Part shown: positions 46,225 to 58,294 of the stretch, one piece after another
Numbering within the stretch: the stretch's first letter is position 1
How the letters are laid out: the number at the start of each line of letters is the position of its first letter
DNA from: Poecilobothrus nobilitatus
Taxonomy: Eukaryota; Arthropoda; Insecta; Diptera; Dolichopodidae
NCBI GenBank assembly: GCA_947095535.1
Contig: OX352773.1
Location: forward strand, 232,791,477 to 232,855,476
Direction: 5' to 3'
DNA length: 64,000 bases
The notes under the pieces: model-generated
Told to the model about the DNA's origin: nothing
Databases searched by the model: none
The model's input: only the letters and a program-made list of their open reading frames with translations
Made by a program: the position numbers and the translations under genes

Positions 46225-47920
46225 CATAAAAATTAATTTTGTTTAGATATTGCTAAAATATTTGAATATCCGATTCGTAATTTCTAAATGTCTATTACAT
46301 TTCGAAACTTAGAAACTCTCTTATTTTTGGTTTTACAAGTATGATATAGAGGTGTTAGAGAAAGAAAAAAATTTTGTTGGATTACGTTGGATTACGGCAA
46401 GTTGGATTACGAAACTAATTTTTGTTTTTAAATACTTTTATATAACTTATAATTGCACAATAAATTATTTTCACCGTTAGATTTAGTTTTTTTTTATTGT
46501 TTTTTTTTCGCTTATTCTCTTTTACCTACATACTTTATTTCTCTTTGATTATTTTTTTTAATAAATATGTAAATTTTGATCGTTTTTTCAGTTTTTTTTT
46601 AGTAATAAATTATCAACAAACATTTTTCTTTCCTTTTAAAACTCATAAAGTGTTTTATTTTGTAAACTGAATATGGCGGAAAGAACAAACATATACCTAT
46701 ATCTATATAATATATATATTTTTTTGAAGTAGGTAGGTATGTGTATTATATGAGACTTATAATAAAAATGCATTTAAAAGGATTTAAAATGTTAACTATA
46801 AAGAATAAAATTTTACTTTGGGTTCTATTATAAAATTTATTGTGTAGATATAGTAAAATATGAATATCAAGAAGATGTAAAGGAAATACATAATATACAT
46901 AATATAATAAGTACATATATATTTTTTTAGATATGGATATCATATTTATGTATTAGATGTTAGAAAAAAAGTTAAAAGCAGGAACAGAAAAAATATTAGA
47001 ATATTTTAGTCTAAATTTCAGCATCTACGACCTATAGATACATTCTACCTATAAGTAAAATGAAAAATTTAAAAAAAAAGACATTAGGTAAATACTTAAA
47101 ACTAGAAAATAAAGAAATGAAAATTATCTTTTTTTTTTATTATACTTGTACTTCAATAAATAGGAACCTAATAAAGCATAATGTAGAGAAAAAAATCATT
47201 ATATCTAGAGTAATACTATCTTAATAAAAAAAAAATCTATTGTTAGTTGAATATTACTAAAAATTAAATTAAATTGGTGTACTTTAAGAACATGATAATA
47301 AAATATACCATATTGTTTGCTCTATAATGGGAGACATTAATAATTGCGATTTAAAATAATGCTTTTCTTCATTTTCCTAGTTTTTATAGATTATTGTGAT
47401 TTTTATATACTATTATGTACCTTTATATGTAGATTATGTTTAATTTTACTTTTAAAAAATTTATCCTTGAATTTATTTTAATTTTATTTTTAAAATATTG
47501 TGTCTATTTACATACACTACATAATATAACTTTGCTTTGAAAATATATACTATAGGGAAACCCTCGTGCAAGTGCACAATTTCCCATAAATGCAATTTTT
47601 TGTATATTTTTTCTTTATTTTATGACAAAATATATCGTGTATCCGTTTTAAATAATAATTTTCGAAATAATTTAAAATTTCTTTTAACTGGTAACAAATC
47701 AATTTTTAAACAGTTTATTCGTCATTATTCATTACAATAACTGAATCCTTTTCATAATTGAAAAATCACTTACTTAAATTCGAAATCAATAGATGTAGGT
47801 AATAGAAAAAAATATAAAACAAAATGGTATATATAAAAATAAAATAAAAAAACAGAAAGCTTGAATTTCAAACCCTCAACACTTTGATTTCCACCCGGTG
47901 AATATAAGAAAAAACTTGCG
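46225..47920. other. AT-rich DNA, no gene recognised
   Basis: GTTGGATTACG is repeated three times at 46376-46411. An imperfect hairpin lies at 47551-47588. No coding signal. Confidence 0.5.
47551..47588. other. Imperfect hairpin
   Basis: TATAGGGAAA pairs with TTTCCCATA around an inner GTGCA/TGCAC stem. Not followed by a poly-T terminator of clear relevance; function unknown. Confidence 0.4.
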
Positions 47921-48105
47921 TTAAGTCCAACATATCACCGGTGAAAATCATTCAAATGTTTCAAAATCGCGTACTCACCGGTCACCGTAAAAATCAACTT
48001 GTATTAAGTTTCAAGGTATTAACGGTACACATTTGTAAAGGTAAAAAAGCTATATATTTATGAACATTCAGTAATATTCACCTGTGATGCGTACATGGAA
48101 CTTAA
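47921..48105. mobile_element. CACCGGTG-family MITE, copy 1 (185 bp)
   Basis: The left end TTAAGTCCAACATATCACCG with GTGAAAATCATTCAAATGTT is the inverted counterpart of the right end GAACATTCAGTAATATTCACC, TGTGATGCGTACATGGAACTT. The palindrome TCACCGGTGA lies inside the arm. The same ends occur at 56724-56984. No coding capacity. Class undetermined; target duplication not clear. Extra CCGGTGAATAT words just outside (47895, 48138) hint at nested or degenerate copies. Confidence 0.7.
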
Positions 48106-50235
48106 ACTTAACAGAAATTTATTTTTAAATTAACCGGTGAATATATTTTTTTCCACGGCTAACAATATTAATGGCGTTTTAATAATGGGTATTTTTATAG
48201 GGAAGGCTTCTAAAAACCGATATTTTATGTGTTCACATTTTTGATTTTCTTTAGGATTTCGTAATGAAATATTTACGCAAATATATGCTGGCTGAATTTA
48301 ATATTCAATGCGAAAAATTCATTTTTCAAATCAAAATTTTAAATCCTTTGTATTTTTTTTCGTGCCTTGAGACATCATTTAAAAAAAATTACGAAAAGCT
48401 TTTATCAGATTATATAAAATAGAAAAATATTTCATCTATTTCAAAGCTTTTGTAGTGTAAAAATACATTGTTAGAGAAATATTGTTTTTAAAATTGATAT
48501 TTTTAAATTAAAATGTTAATATTTTTTAAAACTTTATAATATATCCTTGCGTCATAAAGTTGAATTTTGAAAGCCAACTATATGGACAAACTGAAAAAAA
48601 AAAAACTATTTTAAAATTTTGTAATTGCAAATAGAAATTATTGATATTATTTAAGCGAATTCATTTAACAATAGTCAATTATAATTTTAACGTAAATGCC
48701 GGAATAACGCCGGTATATCATGTAAATTTTAAAATTATTTTAAGAAAAGCGAAATATCTTTTTTTTGTGTAAAATTTTTTAATCATCTTATAATAACATA
48801 AAAAAAATCATGTATCTACACTTATAATTTACACACTTAAAGTGAAAATGCATAAAAAATATAAATGAGCTCAAAACCATAATATGGAATGAATAGTTTA
48901 GTTTATTATTTGAGTAGAGTTATTTAGATTGAGTAAACACATTTATCTATAGATATACCTAGAATTTTTATATATTTAATATTTTTTTTTTATAATTTTA
49001 AATTTTTCCGTAATTTTTATTCATTTTATTCGCGAAAAAATTCTAAAGCATTACTTTAATCCATTATATATTAACAGTTATTTGTACGTGGGTTAACTGA
49101 AACGTGTAAGGTACGTTATTACTATATATGTTGAACTGATAAAAAAAAAAAAAAAAATGTGGAACAAAAGAAATAAAAAATATATCTAGCTATGTAGAGA
49201 ACTTAAACCCGTAAAAAGCTAAAAAAAAAAAATGGAGCAAAATACTTTTTACATAAAAACATTTAAATTGCACATTTTTTTTTTTTTTTGCTTGTCATTT
49301 TTTTTATGTCATATTGTTCAGGATTATGACATACTAGGGCATTATGATTTTATTCCATAAATTTTTTTTTGTTGTTTTTCTTTCATCCATAAACCCAAAT
49401 AATTACATATACATCAGAGTAATATACATAATATAAATATAGTAAGTATATATACTAAGTATAAGTATATATACTATTATAATATATAAGCTTAAATAAT
49501 AAATTTTTGGAAAGTTTAAATGGGATTATATTTACTATAAAGTTTTTTTTTTTTGTTTTTTAAAACTGGGCTTGTCTACACTTTTTCTAATATACATAGG
49601 TATATTCTATTTAAAGTGAATTGGTACAACTCTTATCATTATGTCATGTTATTCGAGAGAACTGTAAACACTTAAAAATGGTGTAAAGATTATTATATAT
49701 TTTTTTTTTTGACATGAAATTAACTTGTAGTATCTAAGTTTATTCTAACGATTTATAAAGTTAGTAATGTTAAGTCTAGAGAATAAAGTAACTAATTAAG
49801 TAATTCTAAAAAAAATACTACTTATAAAAATTAATGTTAATGATATGGTAACATGTAATCATGTAATTATAAAAGAATTTCTAAAGTTGGTTGCAGTAAA
49901 ATTTAAAAGTAATCTTTAATATGCATTCATTTGATATAATTTAATTAGATTTATTAAATTTTTGAAATTAAATCATTTGTATTTTGTTTAATATAAATAT
50001 TATTTATCATATTTTATCATAAAAATAAGATTAGATACTTAATTGAGTGTACTTAATTAACGTGTACTTTTAAAAGAAATTTAATGTAAAAGGTGTGATA
50101 TTTTATTCAAAACTGTGATTATATTGTAATTTATTAGATTTTTTTTATATCAAGATAATAATAAACTAAATTATGTACAATATTTCTTTAATTCTTGAAT
50201 TATTTATCACAATTTTCGGATAAACTTCCATAAAG
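48106..50235. other. AT-rich DNA, no gene recognised
   Basis: A short inverted ATGCCGG/CCGGTAT pair lies at 48695-48717. Poly-A/T runs and TATA words dominate 48.9-49.8 kb. No coding signal. Confidence 0.5.
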
Positions 50236-50507
50236 GGGTTATCATCGACTTAGATGACGTTATCACATAACGGTACTTTATATCTCTAATTTTCTAGAGA
50301 TATAATTTTCTGTAAATAATTTTTTCTAATTTTTTACTTTGTATCTGTAATATAGACTTTGAATAAATTTCCACAGAAGGTCATAAGCTATTAAGATGAC
50401 GTCATCACATAACGGTACTGGCGGCATCGGTCCCAATGGCATATATATTTGAAAACTTGGAGATATAAAGTACCGTTATGTGATGACTTCATCTTAATAG
50501 CTTGTGA
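50236..50507. repeat. Palindromic foldback with an extra half-copy
   Basis: Two 38-bp arms (50381-50418 and 50470-50507) are reverse complements with only two mismatches, around a 51-bp centre. The arm core is GATGACGTCATCACATAACG with GTAC. A related block at 50236-50300 (GACGTTATCACATAACGGTA, then CTTTATATCTC) matches the right arm plus the adjacent loop in opposite orientation. No coding frame. Probably a foldback-type element or MITE remnant. Confidence 0.8.
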
Positions 50508-50639
50508 TATAAGTATGTAGAAATATTAAATTTCTAAAATTATTAGATAATATTTTAGATTGCTTAAATTTACTTCGTCTTTCTATCGTGGCTACAAAGT
50601 CGAAATCATTAAACTTAACTTTTACTTGACATTATAATA

Positions 50640-50980
50640 TATAACTAAACATTAATATTATAATTTATTGTGTGTTATTATAAAGTATAATTTTGTTTAG
50701 TAAAGTCCATTTCACTATATAAACCTTCTAAATGTAAATAATAATTTATCTTTACTTGAAGTTCGACAAACTCTGTACAAAATCAATAAATCCAAGCTGT
50801 ATTTGATATTATAACTAAACATTATCAAAATTATGGATAATGAGGTATTTATGTTATGTTAATATGAGGTATTTATTCATTTAGAAACGCTCATTTGATA
50901 GGGTATAAACAATTCAAATGTAACTAATAACTTACTTCCACTTAGAGTTTGATAAACTATTGGTGCAGTTTCGCTTTTTT
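50640..50980 (+). repeat. Diverged ~170-bp tandem duplication
   Basis: ATAACTAAACATTA starts at 50641 and again at 50811. Each is followed by ordered blocks (CATTT...ATATAAAC, AAATGTAA-TAATAA, TTTAC/TTCCACTT, GTTYGAYAAACT). The sequence before 50641 (ACTTGACATTATAATATATA) resembles the end of unit 1, suggesting a third, older unit. Satellite-like. Confidence 0.6.
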
Positions 50981-51732
50981 ATTGAAATATTTCATATTAT
51001 CTCGAGATATATTGCATGACAATAATTGTTCTATACTGAAATAAAATCCTAAAAATAAAATTCAAAAGAAACAAAAAGTAGGCCATCTTCAAATGATGAA
51101 AATTTTTAAATGGAAAAAAGTCTTAGAAATTCGTTAATACTAAGAGTATTATGCGTGTTGAATTTATTGTTCACATCTGTATTCTCAATATAGAAAGAGG
51201 TCGATTTGAATACAATTTATGGAAAAGTTCAAAAAAAACTCTAATCAACACTTCAAAATTTCTTCCAGTTCCTTAGTTTATAATATTGTTTCCATCACCT
51301 TACTTCTCCTCTAGTTTAATAAGAGTTTTTTTTTTCACGAAAAGCAAAAGGTTACTACTTTTTATTTGAGTTCAGCCTTCAAAAAAAAAAAAAAAATTAA
51401 GGCAGATATCCTTCTCAATTTTCAATATTCTCCAAACTACACATTATTAGAAAATCGCGATCGTAAAAATGTTAGTGTTAAAAAAAAAAAATGTTTTTTT
51501 TTTTTATTTAAGGATAACTTGAGTTTTATAATAAAATTGTTTATTATAAATTTATGTTTTTTTGTTGGAAATCGTATACCGTAATGAAAAATCTACAGAT
51601 GCAATATATTTATATACATTTTCCTCTTAAATATTATTTCATATTATTTTTATCTTTTAATATTTTAAATTGTAGGTATACAATTAGTGCTTTTACACTT
51701 AGGTGTAACATTAAAATATTTCAGTAAATAGA
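50981..51732. other. AT-rich DNA, no gene recognised
   Basis: The 72-codon frame at 51366-51584 is Lys/Phe-rich with A/T runs and no motif. Confidence 0.5.
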
Positions 51733-52071
51733 TGTTGGGCTTGACCTAAATAAAAGCACGCAACGTACAATTTTAGGCCGCCAGTACGCCGATACATCGA
51801 CATGTACCGAAATTGATACGCGTGTACAATTTATCATTTGTACTTTCATTTTAAAATTTTTTCATTTTTTTTTTTCAATTATAAAAAACCAATGCCTTGA
51901 AAATATAACAAAAAATATTAAAAAAACATTTTTATACGCTTTGTCGATTTTTAAATTTTAAAAACTTGACGTACGCGTATTTCGGGTGCTCTAATTTAAA
52001 TGCATGTATTTAAAAATATTTTGACAGAAAATATACGCTGTACGCTTTTATCTAGGATGCGCCCATTAAGT
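51733..52071. mobile_element. MITE with ~45-bp inverted ends
   Basis: The left end TTGGGCTTGACCTAAATAAA with AGCACGCAACGTACA is mirrored at the right by the complement ATGGGCGCATCCTAGATAAA with AGCGTACAGCGTATA. Inner blocks are also inverted: CCGAAATTGATACGCGTGTAC (left) against ACGTACGCGTATTTCGG (right). CpG-containing words are much commoner here than in the flanks. No coding capacity. Target duplication and superfamily not determined. Confidence 0.65.
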
Positions 52072-52954
52072 TTTTATTTTCACAAACTTAACATTTTAAA
52101 AATATTTTAAATTGTTTCTAAATACATTTAAAAATTTTGTTTTTAAAACTTCAACTTCATATTTTCAACCCTTTTTACAACCTTTAAATATTTTTTACAG
52201 CGTTAAAATATGTACCGAATATGTTAATAGGTATATCTATACATTAACCTTGGGAATCCTTAATATTGTATATCAATTTATTAAACAAAATTTCAACTTA
52301 ATTTTTTCCACAAAACCATTTCTTTATAAATAAGATGAAATTGTAAAATTTTTTTAATTTATAAAATTAATTAAAACAGAAATGAAGGGTTTTAAAATAA
52401 ACACAATTAAAATTAATAAGAAAAATATATTAAGAAAATTAATAACTTTACATTGAAGCTTATATAATTTTTTTTTATAAGCGTTTTGAATAATTCCAAT
52501 TAGAATTTAAGAAAATGTTTTGATAATGATTTTCAAAATTAATGAAAGAAGCTGTTAACATAAACGTCTTAAACCTATTTTTTTTCATCTTATTTTAATA
52601 CCTTCTATAAGGTATAATTCTATAAATTTCTACTTAAAAAAAAATAAAATTGGTGCTTTATTTAATAAATTTGAAGTAAAAATAAAAAAAAATATTTCCG
52701 TTACAAATGAACTATCCATTTTTTTAAAAGTAATTAAGACAATCACTTATTTATACTAAAACATTGAAGATGTGAACGTTAGTACAGTGTCTGAAAAAAT
52801 AATAAGCGTAAAAAAAAATAGAATAGAATCTTAATACGTAAAAATTAACTGCCAAATCAAATGTTCCAATCGAAATGTTAAAGTAAAGGTGTATTAAATT
52901 GAATGAAAGTTTGCACATTAAACACAGCGGTGACACAGTTATGAAATAAATTGT
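52072..52954. other. AT-rich DNA, no gene recognised
   Basis: Open frames at 52112-52333 (+) and 52751-52936 (-) show no motif. The latter runs into the R2 boundary. Confidence 0.5.
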
Positions 52955-53640
52955 TCAACTTTTAACTTTTTTAGCACATTTCCAAAAAATGTGATTATTA
53001 GTTTCATTGTGTCCGTGCGTCCGTCTGTTTACAAAACTTCTAAACCCTTAAAGAAAGAAAACAAATTTTAACCATGGGTAGGTTTTATAAAAAAAATAAT
53101 TTTGTGGAACAACTTTTTCATGTAGCCCCATCCATTACGGAGCTACAGCCCCTCAAACTTTGAAAAAGCCCTATTTTTAAATGCATATATCTTATGTTCT
53201 GCTTAAGACTTTTTCACTGTGAAAACGTCATTTGACAGATAATTTTTTTAAATTTGTAAATAAATATAAAAATTATACAATTTTTTTAAATTTAATATTT
53301 AAATTTACCGTTATGTGAAAACCAAATTTTGCATGATTTTTCTACTTTCATAACTCCGGCACGATTTTAGATAGAGGCTTGAAATTTTGAGCCAAGAAAT
53401 AACTTTTAGAATTAGTATAAGTTTCATTAGAAAATTTTTTTGCACCACCCCCTGTTTATGAGCTATTAGGGCTGAAAAATTTAAAATTTGATATTTTTAG
53501 GCACTAGTAACTTAAGAACCTGTACACATTTTTCTTCGGAAAGACATAAAAGTTAAAGCTCCAGTAATATATTTTAACGTGCGTTAACGGTTTTTCTTAG
53601 TTATATAGGGTTCAGTTTTCACATATTTTTCAGAATAACA
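52955..53640 (+). repeat. R2 interspersed repeat, copy 3 (best preserved)
   Basis: It begins TTTTTTAGCACATTTCC, then GTGTCCGTGCGTCCGTCTG, AAAACTTCTAAACCCTTAAA, ACCATGGGTAGG, CCATCCATTACGGAGCTAC, AAAGCCCTATTTTTAAATGC, AAATTTACCGTTATGTGAAA, CATAACTCCGGCACGATTTT and CACCCCCTGTTTATGAGCTA. It aligns to the inverted copy at 4860-5475 nearly end to end and to 1920-2600 more weakly. No coding frame. Confidence 0.75.
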
Positions 53641-56600
53641 ACCTAAAGCTACATCAATCTAAACTACATTTTTAGCTACAATAAAAATACAGCAAGAGCT
53701 CTTACTTTAGTAATAGTTGACCAGACCTGGTTTTTCAAATCTAGTTTTAAGTTTCAATTCTTAAGGTTTTAATTTTGAGCAAAAAACAACAGCTATTAGG
53801 TATATTCTGGTGATTTATAAATCAAGATATTATAATAATTATATAAATGTTTCTAATATAGCAGTATTATTATTATATTAAACATTTTTTTTTTATAAAA
53901 CATATTACAAATTAAAAAAAAATATATATTATTTATATGATATATTATTTTATTTAATTTAATATTACATAATCACATAGGAAGCAAGTAATATTACTAA
54001 AACTATTGACTGCTAAGCGCATGTATTTATTTATTGCATAAAACACTAAGGAAATAAATAAATTACCAAAACTGTCGACTAGTAACATCTTGTGCGAATT
54101 TATTTATTTATATTAATATTACAAATCACATAGTATAATGTAATATTATGCAACCATCTTAGTACCCCATTATAAGTTGAGTATAATTATTAATACTGTA
54201 ATATTATTTATTTTGTGTACATTATATGGTATCATCAGAGGGATTTCTCCTAAAGAAAAACTTTTGTTTTCAGTAAATTCTCTTAAAATTGAAAACATAG
54301 ATAGAAAGTGTAGGATTTGCATACGCAAGGCACGTGCAAAATCACGGTCACCAACGTCCCCCTCCCTTTAAAATCAGGATTTCTCGATATTTCTCAAATC
54401 GAGAAAAAACGAATAATTTGCATACTTTCAGGAGGATGCCTTTAACATTACGGTCATACATTATGCTACATAGAAAATGATATATTTTTATAAGTTATTA
54501 TAATTATATTTTTTTTTAAAACTATAATAGAAATATAGTTTTTAATTTTTTTTTTCTTAACTGTTATTAACAAAAACTTGGAAGAGGTTTCCTTAACAAA
54601 AAATTATTATGTATAGGATAGATAAAAAAATAAAATGTTCTTTGTTGAAAATTTTTAATTTTAAAATGTTGAAAGGTAAATTTTCATGAAAAATCATTAA
54701 TTTTATCAAATATACACTTTGATAAGATTTTCTTAATACAATAAAAAAAAACAAACAAAACAAATACAATTTATTACATAATATTTCTAATTATGTTTCC
54801 TTTTTACTTTTTTATATTTTGTTATTTTCCTTTTTTTAATGAAAAATTTTCTTTTCTTCAATTTATAATATTTGTATATTATGTACTTATATCTTATATA
54901 TATAAACATAAAATATATATATTTTAATTTTTAACTCATTCCATATTTTATTATTACTCGACAGCAGTTCTTTTCGTCGTTCACTCTCAAAAGAAATATT
55001 TGAACAAAAAAAAAATATATATATATATATATAGCTACAAAGTTAAAATGTTGTATTTTCATTCATCACCTTAAAACAAGAAAAAAAAAAAACAACAAAA
55101 AAAATAAACAAAACGAAAATAAAAATTTATAAATTAAATCCTGGTAACAAAAAAATTTTTTTTTTCACAATTTTTATTTTAATTTTTTTTTTTTTTTTGT
55201 TTTACTTAAAATATATACACCTACAAGAAACAAAATACCTATCAAATAATTTTTTTTTTGTTTTATTTTTATTTATTTTTTTCTTTTTTTTTACCGGAAA
55301 AATTTATCCGTTTTTCTTTTAATTTTTGTTCGTTTTTATTGTAATCATATTTAACCTTCACCTAGTTACGAACTGTTAAATTAAATTCCAAAGAATATCT
55401 TTCGTCGTTAAATCCTTGAAATCCCTGAAGCTCATTAGAAACGAAATATAAAAATAAAAATAAAAATGAAAAAAAAAAAAAAACTCATTAGTATTACATT
55501 GTATACTTGTTCATGTCAAACTTATGTATCTATATTATATATTATATAAAATGTATATATAAAAATAAACGAATAAAATGATTCACCGTTAGCAAGGAAA
55601 ATATCTCTTCTCACCAAATAATTATTGTTTCTTATTACAATTTGTTTTTGGTGGAAAATTTTCTTTTGTATCATTTAAAATAGAAAAAAAAAAAAAAAAA
55701 CAATCACAATTTTTTGTGTTATTTCTCAGTTCATTTTACTTGAAAGAAGAAAACAGAAAAAAACATAGAGAAATTTAAAACAATGGTGACAGTCAACCTT
55801 GAAATAACAAAAAAACAAAAGAGAAATTTTTTTATTTTAAAAAATTATTACAATAAAATAAACAACAAACACAAAAAAAAAAAAAAAAAAACTAAAAAGG
55901 AAAAATCTTTACCCCACCTTACTATAAATTCAATTTATTTACTTTTTCATATAATATACACTCTAACGAACATTAATAAAAAACGACAAATACATACTTA
56001 AATTATATAATATTATTCTTTTGAATTTACTACATCATGTATGAAAATCTATCTTATTTCATTCTTCAGGTATAATAGTATTTTAATAAAATTCAATAAA
56101 CCATCATCACACCGACCCCATCACCACAAAACCACCCCAATTGAAAATTATAGTTAATACCACATACAATGTTAATGAAATATTTTTTTATTCAAGGGAA
56201 TTTTTTTTTACTTTACACTTATTCTGACAGTAGACGATTGTAGACGAAAATATCAAGGATTGTTTTCTTTTATTGTTATTTTTATATATATATGTATATA
56301 TAAAATATATATACATATATGTGTATTTTTTATAATATGAAAAATTTTAAATTGAAATTATTGTGCAAAAAAAAAAAAAAAAAGAAAGCATATTCTTTTC
56401 ATTTCATTTTTAATTGTTTAGCACATATTTTTCAAAAATGATATTCAAAACAGATTGAAAGCAATGAAGTGAGGATTATGTTAAACAAGTTAGTATATAT
56501 ATCAAATCATGAATTTTTTTAGGTTTACATTATTTCGAAATGATGATAAAAAGTATTATTTAAAATGTTAATTTTAGTTTTTTTTTTTTTTATTAAAATT

Positions 56601-56723
56601 TGTGTTCTATATTTTGTGAGAGTTTTTTCTATAGGTAGGTACAAATTTTTGAATACCTCTTCAAAACAGATTTAACTTTAAAGAAACTCTATTTAGCAGT
56701 GAACATAAAAAAAGATACTTGAA
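53641..56723. other. AT-rich DNA, no gene recognised
   Basis: It holds a ~76-bp degenerate duplication (53960-54130) and a short GC-richer patch at 54325-54375 (GCAAGGCACGTGCAAAATCA, then CGTCCCCCTCCC). From 54.6 to 56.4 kb there are dense homopolymers, including TATATA near 55015. The 54177-54371 frame ends in KIENIDRKCRICIRKARAKS but has no recognisable domain. Confidence 0.5.
53960..54130 (+). repeat. Degenerate ~76-bp duplication
   Basis: ATATTACTAAAACTATTGAC with TGCTAAGCGCATGTATTT is followed by AATTACCAAAACTGTCGACT with AGTAACATCTTGTGCGAATT; AATATTACATAATCACATAG at the start recurs as ATATTACAAATCACATAG at the end. Confidence 0.6.
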
Positions 56724-56984
56724 TTAAGTTCCGCGTATAATCAACGGTGAATATCACTCAAATGTTAAAAAATTCGACTCTCACCGCGGTCCCAAACAAA
56801 AACAAGTCCCATTGATTATTTTTAAAATACAGTACATTAAATTGATTCTGGCTTTTGAGAACATTCAGCAATGTTTACCGGTGATACACTTGAGACTTAA
56901 CACAAGTTTCATTAATGTTCACTGGTGTACACGAAATTTTGAAACATTTAAGTAATGTTCACCGGTGATAGACGTGGGACTCAA
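56724..56984. mobile_element. CACCGGTG-family MITE, copy 2 (261 bp)
   Basis: The left end TTAAGTTCCGCGTATAATCA, CGGTGAATATCACTCAAATG is inverted relative to the right end AACATTTAAGTAATGTTCAC with CGGTGATAGACGTGGGACTC. An extra internal right-end-like block (GAACATTCAGCAATGTTTAC with CGGTGATACACTTGAGACTT) lies at about 56859-56900, so part of the element is duplicated. Related to 47921-48105. Confidence 0.7.
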
Positions 56985-57084
56985 CCTGTTAATGTTAAAG
57001 CACAGTAACTTGTTAAGTTTCGTAAAGAAATTTTTCAACATTTTTTAATGAGATTAAATTTATCTTTAACAATTTCGTTATTTT

Positions 57085-57170
57085 ATCTGAAAGTGTGCAG
57101 AAGTTTTACAAAAAAAAAAAAAAAAAAAGACGGACAATAGTAGTGAAAAAGTTTTTAAATGTGCTAATAA
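57085..57170 (-). repeat. R2 end fragment
   Basis: GTGCAGAAGTTTTACAAA, poly-A, AGACGGACAATAG and TTTTTAAATGTGCTAATAAA match the end of the inverted R2 copy (5395-5475: GAACTTTTGTAAACAG, GGACGGACAG, AAAATGTGCTAAAAAC). Confidence 0.5.
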
Positions 57171-58290
57171 AAACACAGAAAAAGTAGAAAATTCAATACA
57201 GAAAACTCAATAGAATTTAAAAAAAAAAAAAAAAGACATTGTTACATAAATAATTGGATTTGCGAAAGAAAATTTTAGAAATTTCTATATCCAAAGGACG
57301 TGGAAGTTTTATTTTAAAAATACTTCGATAGCTTAAATAAAATGTAAGTGGTCTAATCTTATATTGTCCTATAAAGCCGAATAGACATCTCTTCAATGCA
57401 GATCCAATTTATGATAAACATCTTTTTGATATATCCGCACATTAATGATACATAATGTATTTAGTTTGAAAAAAAATTTTTTCTAAAATACGTATATAAA
57501 AGTATATACGTACACATAAAAGAATATTAAATGAATTAATAACATAGATACTTTTCTATTAATGCTTACTACTTCAATGTCTAAGGTTATTACTTCTAAA
57601 ACCATTAATCAGTTTATATAGAGAAAAGTGTTTAGAGAAGAGGAAAAAAAGGACATTCTCAAATCTCGTGTGCAATATAATTTACATATAATATTTATTA
57701 AGTATTATATTTCATTTTAATGCCTTTTAATTGATGAAGGTTGAGCTTATACATCAGTAATAACTAGACTATTATAGGTCCATAGTGCATCTATGAAAAC
57801 GTAGGAGAACCTATTCGTCCATCGATGGTGTTAACTTACTCTAGATTTATGTTACGATGATACCACTTTGACGAAAGAAGTTTTGAATTATATTCTGATT
57901 CATGTCAGAGAGTTCGCCTAAATTTTGGAAAAAGAATTTTTAAAAAATTACCGTATTTTTCTTGACAGACTGAGACAAATAACTCCACGCATTCCACAGC
58001 GTCAATTCCATTTCAAAATTTGCAGTTAAGATCCTCACGCGTATCTAATTTTCTAGTACGTCTACCAATAAGACAACACCCGGTAATAACACCAACCAAT
58101 TGTTTTATTTCAGATCTAGAAGAAGAATGTAAACATTTGATCTTTGAATATTTTATTAAAATTAAATTGTGAGAATAAATTACACATTAAATTAGATTAG
58201 AGATACAACGAAATTTAAATTTTTACTTTAATTCACTTTAAACTTACCTATTTTTACTAAACATAATATATTTATTAATTTTTACTTACA
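57171..58290. other. Noncoding DNA with a more balanced patch
   Basis: 57720-58140 is visibly less AT-rich than average and rich in mixed codons on both strands, but stops break every frame (for example plus-strand YDDTTLTKEVLNYILIHVRE near 57852, then a stop). It may be an old coding fragment of unknown family. No gene is called. Confidence 0.35.
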
Positions 58291-58294
58291 TATA

